From Sporosarcina sp. FSL K6-1508 (GTDB lineage Bacteria; Bacillota; Bacilli; Bacillales_A; Planococcaceae), in contig NZ_JBBOXF010000001.1 in the NCBI RefSeq assembly GCF_038007465.1, positions 1,497,501-1,561,500 on the forward strand: a stretch of 64,000 bases of DNA. Direction: 5' to 3'. Positions 62,597-64,000 of the stretch are shown here, in pieces. A model generated the notes under the pieces. The model did not search any database. It was not told the origin of the DNA and saw nothing but the letters and a program-made list of their open reading frames with translations. The translations under genes and the position numbers were made by a program. Each line of letters begins with the position of its first letter. Within the stretch, counting starts at the first letter, position 1.

Positions 62597-63420
62597 TTTG
62601 AACAAATGAATACGGCGTATGCGCTTTACAAGTGCTTTTGGGAGGCCACTGAAAAATCCCTAATACTTGGAGTGGATTGTAATACCTCCTAATACCGCTT
62701 CGACGCTTTGTGGATGGTCTATTTGAGAAAGCGCATTTCATTTTCGAGGATGGGACCTACAACCTGGAGTGACATAAATCGATCGAATGTGATCAACGAA
62801 TGTCCCAATACATGAGGAATGAATTAGAAATCCTTCTAATATCGCTTCGGCGCTTTGTGGATGCCTCCCGCGATAAGCCAGAAAGAAGACCACTTTCAGT
62901 CTTATCACTTCGGCTACCACGAAGTCGCGCCTGCGCTGGATGGTCTATTTGAGAAAGCGTATTTCATTAGCTGTGATGAAATCTGCAACCCAGAGTGCGT
63001 CTTTCTTGACTATAATTATATATGTTGAACAATTGAATCCGGTGTAAAAACTGAGCGAAGGCGCCTTAACAGGGGTAGCCGAAGCCATAAGACTGGCGGC
63101 GAAGCTGCTTGGCTTATGGCGGGAGGCTACCCCTAGCGCCGTAGCGGTTCAATGAAATTCTTTATTTCAATATATAGTATCGAATAGTAATCACCTTATA
63201 ATCTCGGCATATACATCTCAAAATCACATTTCTCCTGATAATCAACACTCTAGCGCAGGCGCGGCAAAGGGGTCGCCGAAGCCGTAAGACTGGATGCGAA
63301 GCGCTAATCCAGGCTTATGGCGGGAGGCATCCCCAAAGCGCCAAGCAATCTGCAATCCACATCCCCCAATTACAACTCTTTCATTATTGAGCACCACAGC
63401 AGATTCAATGGGATTCTTTA
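62597..63420. repeat. composite dispersed repeat, locus 3 (inverted relative to locus 2)
   Basis: Reverse complement of locus 2 in a shorter form. It begins with TTGAACAAATGAATACGGCGT (end of the composite). B-type pieces follow at about 62695-62720 and 62845-62960, then A2 (63015-63175, with TATATGTTGAA and TTTCAATATATAG ends) and A1 (63240-63400, GCCGTAAGAC ... GGCTTATGGCGGGAGGC). It ends near TTAATTCAACATTTGG. No coding potential seen. Confidence 0.85.
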
Positions 63421-63461
63421 ATTCAACATTTGGTTACTCAATACATGTGCTAATATCCATC

Positions 63462-63494
63462 AAAAAAAAGAGCTGGAGTTTACTCCGGCCCTTT
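63462..63494 (-). terminator. terminator of the DinB-family gene
   Basis: On the minus strand AGGGCCGGAGT-AA-ACTCCAGCTCT, then a run of T. One mismatch in the stem. Confidence 0.75.
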
Positions 63495-63501
63495 GGTGAT
63501 T

Positions 63502-63987
63502 TCATACTAGCTTTTCTTTTACTTCTTCAATTTGAGCCAAATGTCTTTTTTCATGCAGTCCGATAAATGGAATCCATTGTTCTAAGCTAAGGTCTCCAAA
63601 TACTGGATGCGGGTAAGTTCTTTGCGCTAATAATGTTTTATCTGCAGAAGCTACCAGAGTATTTAAGTTTTCTCTAGACGTTGTGAGGTTACTTTTCATG
63701 TTTGTCAAAGCAATAAAGTCGTCAGAGGGAGTCGCAAATGAAGGGGCAAGTACTTTCGTTGAACGATCCGTCGTAAATTGTATCGGCTTGTCAACAGTGG
63801 TTTTATTTTCACCATTGGCTAACTGGTTTGAAAGAGTGTGAACAATAGCGCGTTCCATTAAATACAAATGATTTAGCACCTGCATGATACTCCAGCGTCC
63901 CTCTTCCACCTGTTCATTCAATTGTTCATCTGACAAGTTCTCTACACTACGCAAAACAGCTTCTCTGATTTTCTTGTTCTCTTCCAT
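63502..63987 (-). CDS. DinB-family (DinB_2) putative metal-dependent protein
   Basis: 161-residue four-helix-bundle protein. The three metal-binding His of the DinB/YfiT family are visible: His in VLNHLYLME (about residue 39) and HEKRH near residue 145-149. Members include damage-inducible proteins and thiol-dependent S-transferases; the role here is not known. GGGAATAA upstream is a weak site near the window edge. Confidence 0.88.
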   Translation of the reverse strand: MEENKKIREAVLRSVENLSDEQLNEQVEEGRWSIMQVLNHLYLMERAIVHTLSNQLANGENKTTVDKPIQFTTDRSTKVLAPSFATPSDDFIALTNMKSNLTTSRENLNTLVASADKTLLAQRTYPHPVFGDLSLEQWIPFIGLHEKRHLAQIEEVKEKLV

Positions 63988-64000
63988 TAATTATTCCCTC

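Overview
The window looks like a chromosomal segment of a low- to mid-GC, spore-forming Firmicute of the Bacillales. The gene order (yebE-yebG-pur operon ... yerA-yerB-yerC-pcrB-pcrA-ligA-camS-gatCAB-dgkB ... rlmCD) follows the Bacillus subtilis purE-yerQ-yefA region. The dispersed repeats and sequence style suggest Planococcaceae, probably Sporosarcina or a close relative. The genus is an inference from memory, not a search result.

Layout. 1-1.7 kb: 3' end of a 23S rRNA gene, 5S rRNA and terminator. 1.7-2.3 kb: a composite dispersed repeat. 2.4-3.2 kb: yebE- and yebG-like genes. 3.2-14.4 kb: the purine operon purE-K-S-Q-L-F-M-N-H-D. It is preceded by paired PurR boxes, a strong promoter, a guanine riboswitch and its terminator. 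purB and purC are absent. 14.4-18.0 kb: a tricistronic GerA-type germinant receptor operon on the minus strand. 18.3-34.2 kb: a methyltransferase, then the conserved block of purine salvage (yerA), lipoproteins, archaeal-type lipid synthesis (pcrB), DNA repair (pcrA, ligA), tRNA amidation (gatCAB), a thioredoxin-like protein and a lipid kinase. 34.4-37.7 kb: a NUDIX hydrolase and cytochrome bd oxidase (cydA, cydB, a 39-residue cydS and a new 31-codon membrane ORF). 37.7-38.4 kb: a 42-bp minisatellite. 38.5-48.6 kb: rlmCD, then an AT-rich accessory block (metallopeptidase, GNAT, LysE exporter plus AraC regulator, metallo-beta-lactamase-fold protein, MaoC-like protein, hydrolase, APH-like kinase, phospholipase A2-like protein). 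49.1-53.0 kb: aa3-type quinol oxidase qoxABCD. 53.1-58.0 kb: a lantibiotic-immunity-type ABC transporter with a two-component system. 58-64 kb: small glycine-rich (sporulation-type) proteins, a DUF2268 protease, a methyltransferase, an RsbR-like STAS protein, a YnfA-like membrane protein, another composite repeat and a DinB-family protein.

Most striking observation: PurQ, the glutaminase subunit of FGAM synthase, is full length and in its proper operon position, but its nucleophilic Cys is Gly86 and its catalytic His is Leu195. Oxyanion-loop residues have changed too. The partner PurL has lost the second His of its HNHPSA motif. The operon seems to encode an FGAM synthase that cannot use glutamine in the normal way. 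It may be ammonia-dependent, re-purposed or decaying.

Second theme: the window carries at least four repeat families. These are MITE-like hairpin units with TTCAACATATA-like ends, grouped into composite elements; a CTGGAGC-hairpin element; a 42-bp minisatellite; and a 21-bp array. Some copies sit in regulatory leaders, and one supplies a gene's stop codon.
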